A DNA stretch of 64,000 nt from NCBI GenBank assembly GCA_958450365.1, contig CAUEEP010000934.1, positions 1,813,001 through 1,877,000 on the forward strand. Reading direction: 5' to 3'. The translations under genes and the position numbers were made by a program. The first letter of the stretch is position 1. Every line of letters begins with the position of its first letter. This stretch comes from Mesorhabditis belari (lineage: Eukaryota > Nematoda > Chromadorea > Rhabditida > Rhabditidae). Under the pieces are notes generated by a model. That model was given only the letters and a program-made list of their open reading frames with translations. It searched no databases and was not told where the DNA came from. Positions 33,445 to 45,025 of the stretch are shown here, piece after piece.

Positions 33445-34978
33445 GAAGTCTCTCAGAGTAAAAGATCTAGAAACAAAATTAAGGAAAGGACCGGTCGGAG
33501 AAGATGAAAAAGTGCCGATTGGTTTCAAGGAAAAATGAATGGCACAAAACACCTATCGATTTGCCTGGTCAAGGAGTTGTGTGGAAACGGATAGGATCAT
33601 CTGAACTTTTGCTATTAAAATTATTAAATAAGAAACTAGGTATTAGGTATTAAAGAAACTGTAACACTCATGTGGACGCAAACTATTTCTTTCATTTAGT
33701 TGTAAGTGTGCGGTGTATGCATGTATGCACATCAAGACTTGAGAGCGGAGATGATAGGATGGATGGATCCACCCTGATCATCCACAGGGTTGCATCGTGT
33801 TGCAATGTGGGGATGCGCCTCTTCCCAAATGACTCTTTTCTTCCGACGAACGCTGTCCCCCACCCTTTCACCGGGACCTCGATGAGTCGGACCTTCCCTT
33901 TCCCACTCAAAAACATTGCACTGTTTGGCTACTGTTAGCTCATCTCTTCAAGGGCATGGCTCACACTTATGAATGTACAAAGTTATCCATGGGTTTTGTG
34001 TTTTGAGGCGTGACATTTGAAACAATATCTTCTTGTTCTTTACTATTTTAAATCTGCTGAAATAACGTAAGAAATTTGCAAATAATGGCAGAGTAATCCT
34101 ATAGAAAACTAGAATTTGCATTGTAGATTTACCGATAAAAACATAGAGAAAATTGCTGAGATAACTTTTTACCCCCCCCCCCCCCTAGAGATTTGTCTAG
34201 GGGGGAAGGGGTAGAGAGTCGGATTTTGACGACTCTTCTCTTCTCCTCCATATCTCGACTTCCAATTGATTGATCAACTTCAGGTTGGTTTTAAAAGCGT
34301 CCCCATAAAATTTCGTTATAGAAAACCACAATTTACTTAGTACACTCTATGTTTTTATCGGTAAGTCGACAAAACAGATCAGATGTCAAACAGACTTTGA
34401 CACAGATTTTCTCTATGTTTTTACACTAGAGTCTACTAAGTAAATTGTGGGTTTTTTTTGCTGATGTAATTATTATCAATGTCATCGAACGTGCAAATCA
34501 TGCAACTTTTTTCTTTGGTGACAAGAAAATTATAAAACTATTCACTCCTTTTTTGTACATAACAAATGTACAGGTGATTTCCAATCAAACACGATTCTTT
34601 TGAAGCCAACAAATTCTGCTTTTTTTGATATAGATTTTTTTAACATAACAAAACCAGAACGAAAATTTGAAATACATAAATTTTTCTCACAAATATTAAT
34701 AGACTGTTTATATTACTTACCTGAGATTTCACCGATAGCTCCACCCTCACCAAAACAGGTTAAACCACGAATTTTCATTGACAATTTCAATGAATTTCCT
34801 AGCGTACTTTTCTAAACACAAATAATCAAAATCGTTGATCTTTGCTATCTTGATCCCTGTTTTAATTTAATTGTGTTTTAACATATTTTAACCTGCGACC
34901 GACAGGTGTAAACCGACTAGTCTTTTTTTCTCATAGTAGTCTTGGTTGAGTTGTGTGTCGGTCTTCCCTTTCCCACTC
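33445..34978. other. Gene-free stretch between protease copy 3 and rft copy 2
   Basis: 33450-33605 is protease 5' flank, inverted relative to 17580-17740. 33670-33900 has an open frame without recognisable content. 33903-34100 is a partial copy of the rft 3' flank. 34105-34450 carries repeated and inverted copies of TACCGATAAAAACATAGAG, probably a MITE, around a 14-C run. 34450-34970 shows nothing. Confidence 0.5.
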
Positions 34979-35337
34979 AAAAACATTGCAATATTTGGCT
35001 ACTGTTAGCTCATCTCTTCAAAGGCATGGCTCACACTTATGAATGTACAAAGTTATCCATGGGGTTTGTGTTTTGAGGCGTGACATTTGAAACAATATCT
35101 TTTTGTTCTTTACTATTTTAAATCTTCTGAAATAACGTAAGAAATTTGCAAATAATGGCAGAGTAATCCTGAAGCAAAAATACTCGCATAAATTGCTGAA
35201 TTGAGCAAAACAAGATCAACATTTTTGAAATCACATTCAGAAAGGTCACGAATCACAACTGTAAATAAATTAAGAGGGGCTATCTAGGTATATAAAAGCC
35301 AATAGAAGCAAAAACCAACCATGCAAGGAGCAAAAAA

Positions 35338-36653
35338 TTAACGACACTCTGGTGCTGATTGAAAGAGGGGAGTAAAATTGACGAGTGGAAACGTCACCGC
35401 CAATCCAACAAACGAGTCAATCTGGAAAAATATTCATTTCACAACTTGTCAAAAATTACCTCAATGAACACTCCACACCAGAACAATCGCTCTCACTTCT
35501 GTGTGAGCATTTCTCAACAGTGATGCGAATAATGTACGCCTCATGTTAAGCAAGGAATTGATCTAAATATTAACTGTTTTCAGTTAACAACTTGTAAACA
35601 AACCTGATTTGTACGAAAAACGGCAGAAAAGATGTGAATGGTGAGACGATGTTTGACAGCGTTATTCCGAGACCATAGACCAACTTGAATCAAAATTAAA
35701 TAGGCACGCTTAAAAACGTGATACCTGAGAATATGGAAGCGCCGCATAGCTGGGAATGATTCCATTCATCTGCGCACTCACAAGGGCGTCAAAGCTGAAA
35801 TTGATTTGTCCAATCACATACAAGATTAATCCACCAGTAAGAGAAGCCAACAATCGAGCCTTCTTTCACTTCTTTGTGTACTAACGACTTGCCCTAATAT
35901 TTTCATTCATAATCAATAAAACACAAATTACTTGATTGCCCCCTGTTTCCTCATCAAATTGATCTGGTCCCAGAACGCAGTGGTGTCTCTTCATCAGGTA
36001 CTTCTACGGGATGTCTTCTCTCCAGGTAAAGGCCTTGCCGTCTTCCTAAATTGAATCGGATAAAATAAAACAACGTCAACAAACTTTTGTTTCTTATGAG
36101 CGCCTCTTCTATAAAGAATCACAAATGCGATTGATGCAAGAAGTGCCCAAAAAGCAATGATAAAAAAGAAGACTTCATGCTGAACCGTGGTGACTTGTAA
36201 ATGGGGGCATATGCAATGTAATCGTAATTACTATTTCCTAAAAATAAATCTAAAACTTGTAAAAATAATTAACCAACCTTGAATCAATGAGAGGGAGCTG
36301 TGACCCATTCCAACACCACCCGGATAGCCGTAAAGATCCCTAGAAGCAAATACCTGAACTATGGCTGCAAGATACGAGGGAAGACTCCAAGCTTCTGGAA
36401 GAACGGCGGTTATTAGTGGAAGTTGCATCCATATCTAAAAAGAATATAGTCAACAGGTCTAACATGATAAAACTAACAAAAATAAATCTTTACGACAAAA
36501 GAGGCAACTTCTCTGCATAAGACTTGTTCAAAGGTTAACACCACCAGGTTATTACTTAGACAAAACCCTCACCGAATTTGTTCCCATCGATGCCGCGGAG
36601 CCAAAAAGCAATGACGAGGAGGAAAGTGACCGCATTTAGCGCCATGAATTCGT
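35338..36653 (-). pseudogene. Riboflavin transporter (SLC52/RFT-like), copy 2
   Basis: Nearly identical to 28589-29905, with the same exon content and frameshifts, including the extra T before GGCTCC (seen as GCCAAAAAGC at about 36601). It differs at scattered bases, for example K to stop near RLFWCG. The whole 1.95-kb block with flanks (34979-36953) duplicates 28243-30202 in direct orientation. Confidence 0.75.
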
Positions 36654-36718
36654 TGAAAGCTCGTCAACTATAGCTTCCTCTTTGTCTCGCGAGTGGTAAT
36701 CAGAAAACAACGTTATTA

Positions 36719-36957
36719 GAGTGTGTTCCTCTCGACTAAGGCGCTTTCTAAAATGCAACCATTTGAGAAAAGTACCGTCGTCAAACCGTTAGTTTTCATC
36801 AGATCAATCCAATTTTTTCATCATTCAATGAACCTTCTGATTCTTCATCAAATGATACCAAAATTGAGGTGATCTGATGTAAATTGGCAGTTTGACTACG
36901 GTAGTTTTCTCAAGTAGGTGCATTTTAAAAAACGCGTTAGTCGAGAGGAACACACTC
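36719..36957. mobile_element. MITE with 60-bp TIRs, copy 2 (complete, 239 bp)
   Basis: Ends GAGTGTGTTCCTCTCGACTA and TTAGTCGAGAGGAACACACTC, flanked by TA on each side. The interior includes TCATCAGATCAATCC / GGTGATCTGATG, itself partly palindromic. Confidence 0.85.
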
Positions 36958-37481
36958 TAAACGTTATCAGCCTCTAACAAAAGGCTCAAGGCAGAGAGAG
37001 GAAACCGCAAAAAGAGCACACAAAGACGGGGGGGCGGGGTGGTTTTACTTTCCGCCAAATTTTTTGCGCAACTTTTCATCACATCTTTTCGTTTTGTTGT
37101 TAATTTGGTTAGTTTGAATAAATCTTCATAAAAACAAAGCTTGTAATATTAAAAATGGAACTGAGAAAAGAAGTCGGAAAAGGTGCAAAGAGTGCCATTT
37201 GTTAAAACGTGTTGAAAAGTTGGGCAAATGACCCTTTTGCGCAAAAATTTGGCGGAAAGTAACCATCCCCCCCCGCCAAGACCAAAAAAAGTTCTAGAAA
37301 GGTTGATTACGGTTAGTTATATAGGTACACTTTTTAAATATCCTAAACATTAAAGATATTCAGTTTACTAAATGAAAATCTGCGACAGCTGCAGGAAAGT
37401 TGCAGGAAAGTTGGTGAAAATGAATTTAGGCCAAAAATCATTTTCACCAACTTTCCTGCAACTTTCTTGAGCCTTATTTGT

Positions 37482-38541
37482 TACCGTATTTTCTGTAGTA
37501 GTAGTTTAGTCTATAATAGTAGTGCAGGCAGGAGGGGGTTTGTAAAAAATAGTAGTGCACCCTGCTAAAATTTGCTCTGTGGTTGTTCACTTTAACTTCC
37601 TTTGTTTTAAAAGCATACTGGTAGCTAAATGAGATGCTATTATAAGATTGTGACTATTTATTTAGTACTGACTAAAATATTGTGCTTGTAATTAACTCTT
37701 TTGCATATTGCTACTACTTCTTTTGGTACTTATGGGTCTTACCCACCGCACATTTAAGCACTTGACTAAACAAAGGCTGAAACTATGCCTTTCTTAGTTT
37801 AGCTTAGTCTTCATCTACTATAATTTTATTTAGAAGAATAATTTAAACATATTTGCCCATAAAATAAATCTACTTGCACTAAAATTGACATATTTTTATG
37901 ATGGAAAAATAGGCGGTAGCTATAACCCATAAGTACTCTTCTTTTATTGATTTACAAGCATTTTCTTATTCTTTTCAAAGTCTGATTTTTTAGAAATGGA
38001 ACTCGACGGCGATTCCGACAAACAATTGCAAGAGTTTCGTACAAAGCATGAACACTATCAATTCGAAAAGGATGCTCGAGATTGGAACGCTCAATGCAAA
38101 GAGGATTTTCTCGTGCCTGAAGATGAAAGAAACTTGGATGCCAATGAAACCAATATTGCTGACAATCTATCGGCAACTGGCGAAGAGGAGCCTGATGAGG
38201 AACCTTTTCGAAAACGCAAAGTGACCCCATCCGAGATGGGGTCGAAGAAAAAACGCCGTTTTGACGTCGAGACCAAGCTTATGGTTGTCGCCTTTGCGGA
38301 AAAGACTGACAAATCAGCCGCCACTAAGAGATTCTGTGTTCATCGGCAAAATTTTCTTTAGTGGTGTAAGCAAAAGGACGATCTTGTGAAACCAAAAGGA
38401 AAACAATTGAAGCGCCTTGAAGGTGGTGGTCGGAAATTGAAGGACGCAGCTTTCGACAACGAGCTTGTCAATTGCATCCGAGAAAAGCGATTAAAGTAAT
38501 TACGATTGACTCGCAAAATGATCTAAAGCCAAGCTCAAATG
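37482..38541 (+). mobile_element. pogo/Tigger-like DNA transposon, copy 2 (3' truncated)
   Basis: The left TIR is TACCGTATTTTCTGTAGTAG. The frame at 37996-38361 matches copy 1 (ELDGDSDKQLQEFRTKHEHY; KKKRRFDVETKLMVVAF), with the same TAG after HRQNF, but keeps Gln (GKQLKRLEGGG) where copy 1 has a stop. Homology ends at about 38541 (CTCAAATGAG), so the right TIR is missing. Confidence 0.72.
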
Positions 38542-38594
38542 AGTTGCAATTTCAATGACCCTTTTGCGCAAAAAAATTTGGCGGAAAGTAACCA

Positions 38595-39175
38595 GTCTCG
38601 AGATTTGCTTCACTAAAGAAAACCATTCTTTTCTCAGCTCCTAGCTCTTTCATAGCTATATATTTAATACCAAAAAATATCAGATTTCAAAGGCTATCAT
38701 TTGACACCCATACGCAAAATGTAGCTTAAACCAGCGCGGAGAATGAGACGTTCATAGTAAGACTACGCGATTGTACGCTCGCCATTATGGCGTTCTATTA
38801 GAGTGCAATTTTTTTGGTCAACTTAAGTTGCTTTGGTGTCAAATGATAGCCTTTAAAGCTAGTATTTTTTGGTATCAAAAGTGTACTTGGGAAGGACCTA
38901 CCGTAAATACTGTAATAGTACCCCACCCCCCTCGTACAGGCGCGTAGTCGCAAAAGTTTTTTAGTATTTAATTTTTTTCAAAGCGCCCGTACTTTCAAAG
39001 CTAGACTACGCAACACTCCGCACGGTCATTATGGGGGTGGGGTACTATTGCAGTATTTACGGTAGGTCTATTTTCCATAAAAATAGCAAATTGTGTTTTC
39101 TAAAATGTGCTCTCTTTGTTTTTGAAGATATTCAGTTAATCAATTGAGTAACTTTTGAGTAAATTTCTTGCAACT
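38595..39175. repeat. Inverted duplicate of 16310-17040
   Basis: Starts CCAGTCTCGAGATTTGCTTC, the complement of the DHHC-fragment exon at 17010-17036, runs through TGATACCAAAA blocks and MITE B, and ends with the complement of 16320-16440. It places the same non-coding block on the 5' side of protease copies 1 and 4 in opposite orientations. Confidence 0.8.
38899..39064. mobile_element. MITE family B, copy 2 (internally deleted)
   Basis: Ends TACCGTAAATACTGTAATAG / TATTGCAGTATTTACGGTA as in 16451-16725, but about 110 bp shorter: the central GGTATCAAAAAATAG hairpin is gone. Confidence 0.82.
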
Positions 39176-39189
39176 TTCTTGAGCCTTAC

Positions 39190-40543
39190 TTGTTATACTT
39201 TTCACGAAATATTGCATTACTGTGCGATTAAATTTGACCCAGACAGCTTGTCCTTATTGGCGGGTAATATTTCAGATGATCCTATCCGTTTCCGTACAAT
39301 TTTTTTTTCAGAAGCAAGGCTCTTTAATCTTAGGCTTCGGGTTCAAAGACTTGTAGCAGCCAAGCTTCACTAGCCATACAACTCTGTCCACCCACCCCAT
39401 TTCCCGTTTGCATAGTGCTTGTTTCTTCCCAATTATCATACTGAAATTTTGTGCTGTTTTAACATTCCCGGTTTACAGACCGTTTATGTATTCAAGTTAA
39501 TTGCAACACTAACTAATTATTTTTAGACGTTCCCCGCCCCTGTATCCTTCATTTGCTGGTTGATGGATCCAAACATATTGGGTAACGAGATATCTTTCAC
39601 CTATTGAGTACTAAATTCCATCAACTTTAGGTTCTGCAACGCTGCATCCAATGGCCCAATCCATAAACAAATGGATGTTCTATGCTCTCGATCAGACAGA
39701 AACTCACAAATCGACGGTGGTCTGCATCCATCAACGCTACTTCATCACCCTCCGTCAAGGGCCACACCTCGAATTGAAAGTTGGAGATTCTTTTCGAATC
39801 TTTCCTGCAAACGAGGAATCTGCTCAAGATCGTGGGCGCCATGTCACCGTCGTGAACATAAACGAAGACTTAAACTTTATTTTGCTCCGAAGCGAAGAGT
39901 ATATCGGTGAGGTAAAATTTGTGAAAATATGCCTAGTTAGCGAGTATTTTTTCTAGGAACCTCCGGGATTCGTGCAAGCTGAGGAATCCGAAAGCTTCCT
40001 TCTGGCAGGATTTGGTGTCGTGAACACTGGAAGACAGGAACTAGTCTACTCAACCGGAATCGTTCACACGCTTGGTTATTGTTGGATGCCCCACAGCGAG
40101 AGGCCGGATGCAGGCATGCAGGGCCCATTTTTTCTTGGAACGGTATCGAGTTCATTCTTAGATTCAGGTAAAATTTTTTTGTTTTAAGTTTTACAAAAAA
40201 AAATGTTTATTTCTATACAAAGAACTTTAGGCGGAGGGTGCTGGAGCGCCAGGGGGCTTATTGGAATCGACTGCGGTGTTACTGCCATGCCAGCGTCGGA
40301 CTACTTGGAAAGACTACCCATTTCAAGAGCGGCAATCTACAGCCCCAGGAACTATATGATTGCGGCGACTTCCATTAAGCTAAGTCTCGAGGTAACATTT
40401 AAAAGATTAACTTTCATTGAAATTAAATTTACAATTTATAGGCTGAATTGAAGACAAGAAGAATGAATGCGGAGAAGAGAAAAAAGAAGGACAGGGACGA
40501 TGACGAGGACGAACCTCCTAAGAAGCATAAGCATTTACTTTAA
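39190..40543 (+). CDS. Serine protease-like gene, copy 4 (divergent paralogue, catalytic His lost)
   Basis: Exons 39631-39911, 39957-40167, 40231-40391 and 40442-40543 join in frame; a first-exon remnant lies at about 39190-39300 and a short exon near 39530-39590. The domain keeps CIHQRYFITLRQGPHLEL, VVNINEDLNFILLRSEEYIG, SFLLAGFGVVNTGRQELVYS and DSG/GGCWSARGLIGIDCGV. The His of VTRH is replaced (ITLRQ), and the residue before Asp-Ser is Leu, so proteolysis is unlikely. The C-terminus swaps the Gly-rich tail of copies 1, 3 and 5 for a basic/acidic one, EKRKKKDRDDDEDEPPKK, then HKHLL, TAA at 40541-40543. It is open over its last four exons and distinctly diverged, so it may be a retained pseudoprotease gene or an old pseudogene; upstream exons are unclear. 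Confidence 0.5.
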
Positions 40544-40589
40544 GTTTATGAAGCGTTCTTTGGCGATCAAATGAATGAACGAAGGACCA

Positions 40590-41186
40590 AAAGTAATTTA
40601 CTAAACCAGATTCTTCTTGTGACATATTCCCCCTTGTTTTGTTTTGGAATGCTTTAACTAATCTAATTTAATTTTTGTTGTATAAAATATAAAAGTGTGA
40701 AGTATCTGGTATTGATGCCCTTATTATCGATGTATGATTTATGTAAATTGGTGGGCTTGTTAATAAAACTGTTCAATGGATTAAAGTGGGGCGGACGGTT
40801 TTACGGATTGCCCCGTATGATTTTGGGTAGTATTGTTACTAAATTATGTAATTTTATCAATTTTTAAAATAGAAAATGCGCTTTAGTTGATTATGATATT
40901 GAAACTCTTTTAGGTAGAAGAAACTCGGAGAGTCGGGCAACGAGAAGGAAATGGGCGAAAAGAGAGGAGGAGAAAAAGAGAGGGTCTGATATTTTACTTT
41001 GTTTACAAGTTGTAATTTTTTAGTTGGAGATCAACGTCGATGAAGATCTCAAGGAGAAAGAGGGACATCGACATTCTTGTCATCGACATGTTTTCTTGTT
41101 TCTCGTGCATCTTCCTTTTTAGGACCCGACCCCTCACAAGCAGAAAATGAAAGCGTTGGCCCGCCAATGAGCAACAATCAAGTGAA
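40590..41186 (+). pseudogene. Gene X 5' flank and one exon, internally deleted
   Basis: Matches 25575-26060 (GTGACATATTCCCCCTTGTT onward), then skips the membrane exons and rejoins at the PSQAENESVGPPMSNNQV exon (about 41123-41186; here preceded by DP), which fuses into rfc-1 sequence. Confidence 0.6.
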
Positions 41187-41580
41187 ACGTTCTTTGGTCT
41201 TGAAACCAAAAATGCGTTCTTTGGTCAACTATTGCTTTGATGTCCAACGACCACGCGTGGAACACGTTCGTGTATGCTGAATGCATCTCTTCAAGAAAAA
41301 TCATGATCATTTAGATGTCCGTATTATGATGATTGCAGTACGAGAAAAGTTGCGGATGTCCAAAGAAGATGTAGGTTTTTTAAACACGCTCCGTGAAACA
41401 AAAATTGTTTAGATTAATGAAATTATTGAGCTTTCCAATTATGACGTCAAACAATGTATCTACAATCTTCAAATGCGGAAAGCCATTCCCAACCTGCACA
41501 TTACACAAAAAGATATTACAATTGTGGGTTTTATTCTTTACAGCGACAGTTGTGTTCTGCTTCAGAATGCTCGAGCTGGA
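41187..41580 (+). pseudogene. rfc-1: rfc-1 fragment, copy R2
   Basis: KMRSLVNYCFDVQRPRVEHV, then REKLRMSKED, then NEIIELSNYDVKQCIYNLQM / RKAIPNLHITQKDITI and RDSCVLLQNA. These match consecutive RFC1 exons. It starts inside an exon after gene X and passes at AGAATGCT directly into copy R3. Confidence 0.72.
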
Positions 41581-44390
41581 GTAAGTTTTGAAAAAATCTA
41601 ATGGGAAAATTTATCGTATCATATTTTAGATTAGCGAATTGGTCGACATCATCAAATAGACAATGATTCCAATCATTTGTGTATGCAATGACCGTGCTCA
41701 TCCAAAAATGCGTTCTTTGGTCAACTACTGCTTTGATGTCCAACGACCACGCGTGGAACACGTTCGGGTATGCTGAATGCATTTCTTCAAGAAAAATCAT
41801 GATCATTTAGAGCCGTATTATGATGATTGCAGTACGAGAAAAGTTGTGGATGTCCAAAGAAGATGTAGGTTTTCTAAACACGCTCCGTGAAACAAAAATT
41901 GTTTAGTTTTGATGAAATTATTGAGCTTTCCAATCGTGACGTCAAACAATGTATCTACAATCTTCAAATGCGCAAAGCCATTCCCAACCTGCACATTACA
42001 GAAAAAGATGTTACAATTGTGAGTTTTATTCTTTACAGCGACAGTTGTGTTCTGCTTCAGAATGCTTCCGAAGCAGCTTGACGTTTACTTAGTAAATCTT
42101 CGACTCTCCAAGAAAAACAGGAAATGTTTTTCGTTGACTATGATGTCATGCCGCTCTTTGTCTTTGAGAATTATCTCCATCTGACAAACAATGGACGAAG
42201 GTTTGTAATTTTTTTGAAAAACTTTTATTTGCATATTTAGCAAAGTCGACCATTTGGCCAGTATTCGTCTAGCGGCTGAGTTCCTCGTTATGGGTGGATA
42301 AACAAATTCGTAGTGGTGGTGAATTGAATCTATTCGAGTTGAACTTGTCCGAATTGAATTTGCGAGGTGTATCCTCAACTTTTTGATGAGTTTTCTTGTC
42401 CAAACTTCGTAGAGCTTCATAATTTTGCCTAGCTTGAATTTCAATTTCAATCTTTTGCATCAACTTTGTGGTGTTCCATTCATCACCAGAATCTCGTTCT
42501 TTTTCGTCTACTTTTGCGATGATCGAAATAGGAAACTTTGTTTTGATCTCGCGCTTCATGAGCACAGATTCAACATTTTCCCCTTGCTCTTCCAAACTTT
42601 CAAGTAAACTTTTCATGTCGTAAAATGTGTTAAACATATCATCAATTTGATTCGAGCTTCTAGGCACGGACTCTATTGCATTGGCGATAGCGGCTTTTTG
42701 AATTTGCGGGTTCTCATAATAATTTTTTAGATTTGTGATGGCGCTCTGGTAAAAGTTACCGTTTTTGCTAGCGTTCTTGATGAATCTAACAGCTTTGCCT
42801 CTACACGTTTGCGTAAGGACATTTAACTTTACTAAATCATCATGACGCGTCGAGTGAACATATTTGTCAAAAATTTTCCAATAGTTATGCCAATTTTCAT
42901 AGCTACCATCAAAATCGGGTATGTTTAATTGAAAGTAACCTCGTTGAAGTTGAGCCATTCCTCCTCTCGCATCGTCCGATTCATTATCGCTCGCATTTGC
43001 TGCAATTGATGATGGGCATTGGATGTCCTTCCCACTTGGCTGTCCACTCGACTTTTCACGAGCTTGCTTCATAGCCAATTTCAAATTAAATGTTAGGTCA
43101 AGTAACTTCTCATAATCTTCATCTTTCCCCTCAAGGTATTCTCCCCATTCTTCAACTTCTTCGGGAGTAAAACTTTGAACTTCTCCATCTCGAATTTCAT
43201 CTACTCTTTCTTTGTAGTTATTCATCTTCGCTACGTCAGTATCTGACTGCGTTAGCAATTTTTCAACTTTTCCGGGGTTATTTTCAACCTCCAAATCTCG
43301 AATAAGCTTTAACGAACTTTCCTCAAATGCTAGGCCACTATTTAGAGCTCTAGTCATTTGGGCTTTGACACGAATTATCAACTTCTGTGCCATTGCGAAC
43401 TTTCCCTTGAGTAGTTTCCTGGCCTGCGTGTAAGAAATTATATGTTGATGTTTTGATCTATATAATTTCTTGTGAGACCGTGTCTCGGTGTGGTTCAATG
43501 GTGGTCTTCTTGAAAACGTAATAATTTATCCAACTTTCCCTTATTAGGGCAACTTCGCTCAAACTAGAGCAACTTGGCACTATCACAATTAAATCAACAC
43601 TTGAATGTGAAAAAAGAATGATAAAGCACAAAAAAGAAGAACAACAAACTCACTCAAAAGCAAAGCTTAAATAATGGGTTTTTTAAGCATACAAGCTACA
43701 ACAACCGGACAGCTGAATATCATTTAGTGACTGATTACGGTAGTTTATCCACCAACGTTGAACTTTAACTTGTATTGAATCTTTGACTAACTGCAGAGCA
43801 GTGGCAATTCGCCACACCGATATTCTAATAACCGAGTTCTTACAAATTTTGTATATTTAGTCAATGCTTTCTGCTGCTTCGATGGCTTTATCTTTATCTT
43901 CTATGGCAATGCATGGGCACTTAAAAACACAGGTATATTTTCTCGATGCTCAACATTTTTCTTTAGATTTTGCGTGGCTTGGTAAATATTCGAGCTGGGA
44001 GCTGTGTCTTAAAAGCAAAATATGAAGGAATTTTTGGAGAAGTTGTTGATTCGAGATGATGAATATTCTTTAGTTTGCTTGAATTTTTCTTTTTAGACAA
44101 AGGTTTCTAAAAGAGCTCGAGCTTTAACCAAAGAGCACCGAGTGCTACCTTCTGCTCTTGATGACGTGGGAAAGAAAGGCGGTAGCGCCAGCGATAGTTC
44201 GTTATAATCTTTGGGTTTCTTTTAATTTGAGCTTATTTAGCTTTTGAAGCGGAAATCGACGAGGAAGGTTTTGTGGTGGAGCGAGGAGGAGCTGAAGGAG
44301 AGGAAGAGCAAGAGAGTGACGGGAGCAACGACAAGCAGGAGGCCGCTGGAGGCAATAATGCAGATTCACTTGGTTTTACTTGACTTAGAG
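41571..44390 (+). pseudogene. rfc-1: rfc-1 C-terminal half, copy R3, interrupted by a retroelement
   Basis: Exons: RAG, ISELVDIIK then a TAG (41657-41659), TMIPIICVCNDRAHPKM / RSLVNYCFDVQRPRVEHV, REKLWMSKED, DEIIELSNRDVKQCIYNLQM, FVDYDVMPLFVFENYLHL and LASIRLAAEFLVMGG up to about 42320. A minus-strand gag ORF interrupts it, and rfc-1 resumes near 43800 with SMLSAASMALSLSSMAMHGH, a frameshifted AWLGKYSSWELCLK, TKVSKRARALTKEHRVLPSA and the acidic last exon FEAEIDEEGFVVERGGAEGE ending LGFT, TGA. It is the most complete rfc-1 segment here but carries a stop, a frameshift and the insertion. An intact rfc-1 presumably lies elsewhere. Confidence 0.75.
42325..43498 (-). mobile_element. BEL/Pao-type retrotransposon gag fragment
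   Basis: A 409-codon frame, the longest in the window. The middle (YFQLNIPDFDGSYENWHNYW, KIFDKYVHSTRHDDLVKL, TCRGKAVRFIKN) fits the DUF1759-type gag of Pao/BEL elements: FDG...W, a short helical core, then a KGEA-like step. The N-terminus is helical and charged. The frame loses its own sequence at about 42325 and ends in antisense rfc-1 codons (RICLSTHNEELSR), so the C-terminal zinc knuckle, protease and reverse transcriptase are absent. No LTR pair was found; 43500-43800 may be the remaining 5' untranslated part. Confidence 0.7.
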
Positions 44391-45025
44391 TGGCCTAATG
44401 TAGTTTGATAGACTCATAGAAGGATATGGTTTATCAGAACAGAAAAACGATAGAAAAGTTTACTTATTGTTCTTTTGTGAACCTTTGATTTGTGTAAATT
44501 GATCAATGTTCTACATCAGAAAATATCGTAGGCAATTTATATTCATTTTCCAATTTTGGCCGGAATATTTTGATCCATTCTTCACTCGCTGTTGCCATTG
44601 TTTGATTACAGGTTCATTGCTACCAGCCATCTAAAGTCATTTCTTAACAGTTACCCAGATTGAACTCGGTACTTTTTCTTGTTACCCTCGGTGACGTCGC
44701 CTTCATTATTAGTGTTAGAAAGATCTTGATGTTTTTCTTGTTTACGATGTGTTATACATAGCTAAATTTATTCAAATAAATTTATGCACCACAAATAAAT
44801 GTTGACCGTTTTATGCAATGAATTTGTAGTAACAGATAAATAGAATTTCTCAACTGCATCACAGTGAAACCTGAGACAACTGAATTCAGAAGTGAAAAAA
44901 AATTTGAGATCAGAACGGAGAAGAGTGAAAGGCGAGACTCAAAAGCCAATAGGAACGTAGGAGCGAAATATCACAAAAAGAATCATTACATTTAGTAAAT
45001 TAGCGCTTTCCAATACACCCGGGGA
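44391..45025. other. Conserved 3' flank shared with protease copies 1 and 3
   Basis: Non-coding; matches 30940-31520 directly and 19360-19960 inverted. Contains TTTATTCAAATAAATTTATG. Confidence 0.6.
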
